Of a stretch of 13,632 bases of DNA, positions 12,963-13,632 are shown in pieces; the stretch's first letter is position 1, and every line of letters begins with the position of its first letter. The stretch covers positions 1 to 13,632 of the forward strand of contig DRQL01000246.1 of NCBI GenBank assembly GCA_011371465.1. The letters run 5' to 3'. Made by a program: the position numbers and the translations under genes. The notes under the pieces were generated by a model. The model was not told where the DNA came from. It made no database searches and saw nothing but the letters and a program-made list of their open reading frames with translations. The DNA is from Gammaproteobacteria bacterium. GTDB lineage: Bacteria; Pseudomonadota; Gammaproteobacteria; DSM-19610.

Positions 12963-13632
12963 TCAGGCACCGGAAGGCTGCGCACGGGATGAACACCGGC
13001 ACCAGGTGCAGTCGCAGTCCGCGTGCGGGTTCAGCAGCGGCGTGTGGTGCCGCGCGACCAGGAGATGATACCAGATCCGTTTCCACAGGCGGGGCGCATA
13101 GGAACGCTGCATGCGCTCGCGGATGTCCCATCCTTCCGGGTAGTGTTTCAGCAGTCGGTTATAGCCCCGGTCGCCGAGTCGTTCATAAAACCAGCGGTTA
13201 ACGGCAGCGGTCTTGTGGTAATCACGCAAGCGGTGTTTCCAGAAGGTTTCGTACTGTCCGGGTTTTCCTTTCAGCTGTGCCCGTCCGGCCGCGGCGCCCG
13301 ACAGGATGGCAAAGCGAATGCCAAAACCGAACAGCGGGTCCTGGAAACCGGCCGCTTCCCCCGCATACAGGATGTTCCGCTTGCGGGCCGTTTTGGGCAG
13401 AGCGAAGTTGCCGGTACCGCCGAAACGGCGTGGGTTGTCCATTTGTACACCGAGCCGGTCGGTGAAGAAATCGACGCTGCGTTGCAGGTAGCGTCGTTCA
13501 TTGTGGAAATCCCTGAACAGGCAGGTTGCCAGGGTGGCCCGGCCCTGGTTGACCAGCAGGTACGCGTAGCCGCCGGGTGCCAGTTGTTCGGACACGATCG
13601 CCCAGGCGCCATCCGCCATGTCGGTGCTAAAC
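12963..13632 (-). CDS. FAD-dependent oxidoreductase, geranylgeranyl-reductase family (partial; N-terminus beyond the right edge)
   Basis: About 222 C-terminal residues; the frame stays open to base 13632, so the ATG at 13619 is internal and the FAD-binding GxGxxG N-terminus is not in the window. The diagnostic stretch is LYAGEAAGFQDPLFGFGIRFAILSGAAAGRA, the second FAD-contacting motif of the geranylgeranyl reductase/PHBH-like flavoproteins. It is preceded by a GGYAYLLVNQGRATLATCLF segment that fits the substrate-domain strands. Family members reduce isoprenoid double bonds or hydroxylate aromatic or lipid substrates; the substrate here is unknown. The C-terminus carries a tight cysteine cluster, CDCTWCRC, near its last 20 residues, which could bind metal. 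It is on the same strand as the 828-aa gene but separated by 209 bp. Confidence 0.8.
   Translation of the reverse strand, partial: FSTDMADGAWAIVSEQLAPGGYAYLLVNQGRATLATCLFRDFHNERRYLQRSVDFFTDRLGVQMDNPRRFGGTGNFALPKTARKRNILYAGEAAGFQDPLFGFGIRFAILSGAAAGRAQLKGKPGQYETFWKHRLRDYHKTAAVNRWFYERLGDRGYNRLLKHYPEGWDIRERMQRSYAPRLWKRIWYHLLVARHHTPLLNPHADCDCTWCRCSSRAQPSGA

Overview
The window is a GC-rich, densely coded chromosomal segment that looks gammaproteobacterial. The evidence for that is a FadE-type membrane acyl-CoA dehydrogenase, a type I citrate synthase, and several large GGDEF/EAL proteins with N-terminal sensory modules. The genus cannot be told from the sequence. There are ten protein genes, plus one that runs off each end, with no rRNA, tRNA, CRISPR array or intact transposase gene.

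Layout. (1) 1-3488, minus strand: a class V aminotransferase-fold PLP enzyme, a permuted papain-like (YiiX/C92, NlpC/P60-related) hydrolase and the N-terminal half of a fadE-like acyl-CoA dehydrogenase. The hydrolase and fadE are 17 bp apart and probably co-transcribed. (2) 3542-4677, plus strand: an unrecognised secreted protein with two cysteines, translationally coupled (ATGA overlap) to a TlpA-like periplasmic thioredoxin. (3) 4670-6823, minus strand: a small DUF2892 membrane protein followed 6 bp later by a membrane GGNEF-EAL protein. The GGNEF-EAL gene overlaps the thioredoxin gene tail-to-tail by 8 bp. (4) 7078-8658, plus strand: a membrane sensor diguanylate cyclase (periplasmic sensor, HAMP, GGEEF with I-site). 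(5) 8659-8876: a convergent intergenic region holding a perfect hairpin and a 154-bp MITE-like element. The element has 17-bp inverted ends, an 11-bp target duplication and two REP-like palindromes. (6) 8877-12753, minus strand: a soluble pseudo-receiver/PAS/PAS/GGDEF/EIL protein, then gltA. (7) 12963 to the right edge, minus strand: the C-terminal part of a geranylgeranyl-reductase-family FAD oxidoreductase.

How it fits together. Three of the ten genes make or break cyclic di-GMP. From motif integrity, one is probably a pure cyclase (7078-8658), one probably a pure phosphodiesterase with a degenerate GGNEF (4670-6598), and one potentially bifunctional (10267-12753). They flank gltA and sit among acyl-chain and isoprenoid-lipid oxidoreductase genes, but no shared operon links signalling to metabolism. 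No clearly new multi-gene system is visible. The most unusual items are the MITE inserted beside a terminator-like hairpin, the decayed receiver domain of the 828-aa protein, the fadE/C92-hydrolase pairing, and the coupled secreted-protein/thioredoxin pair.
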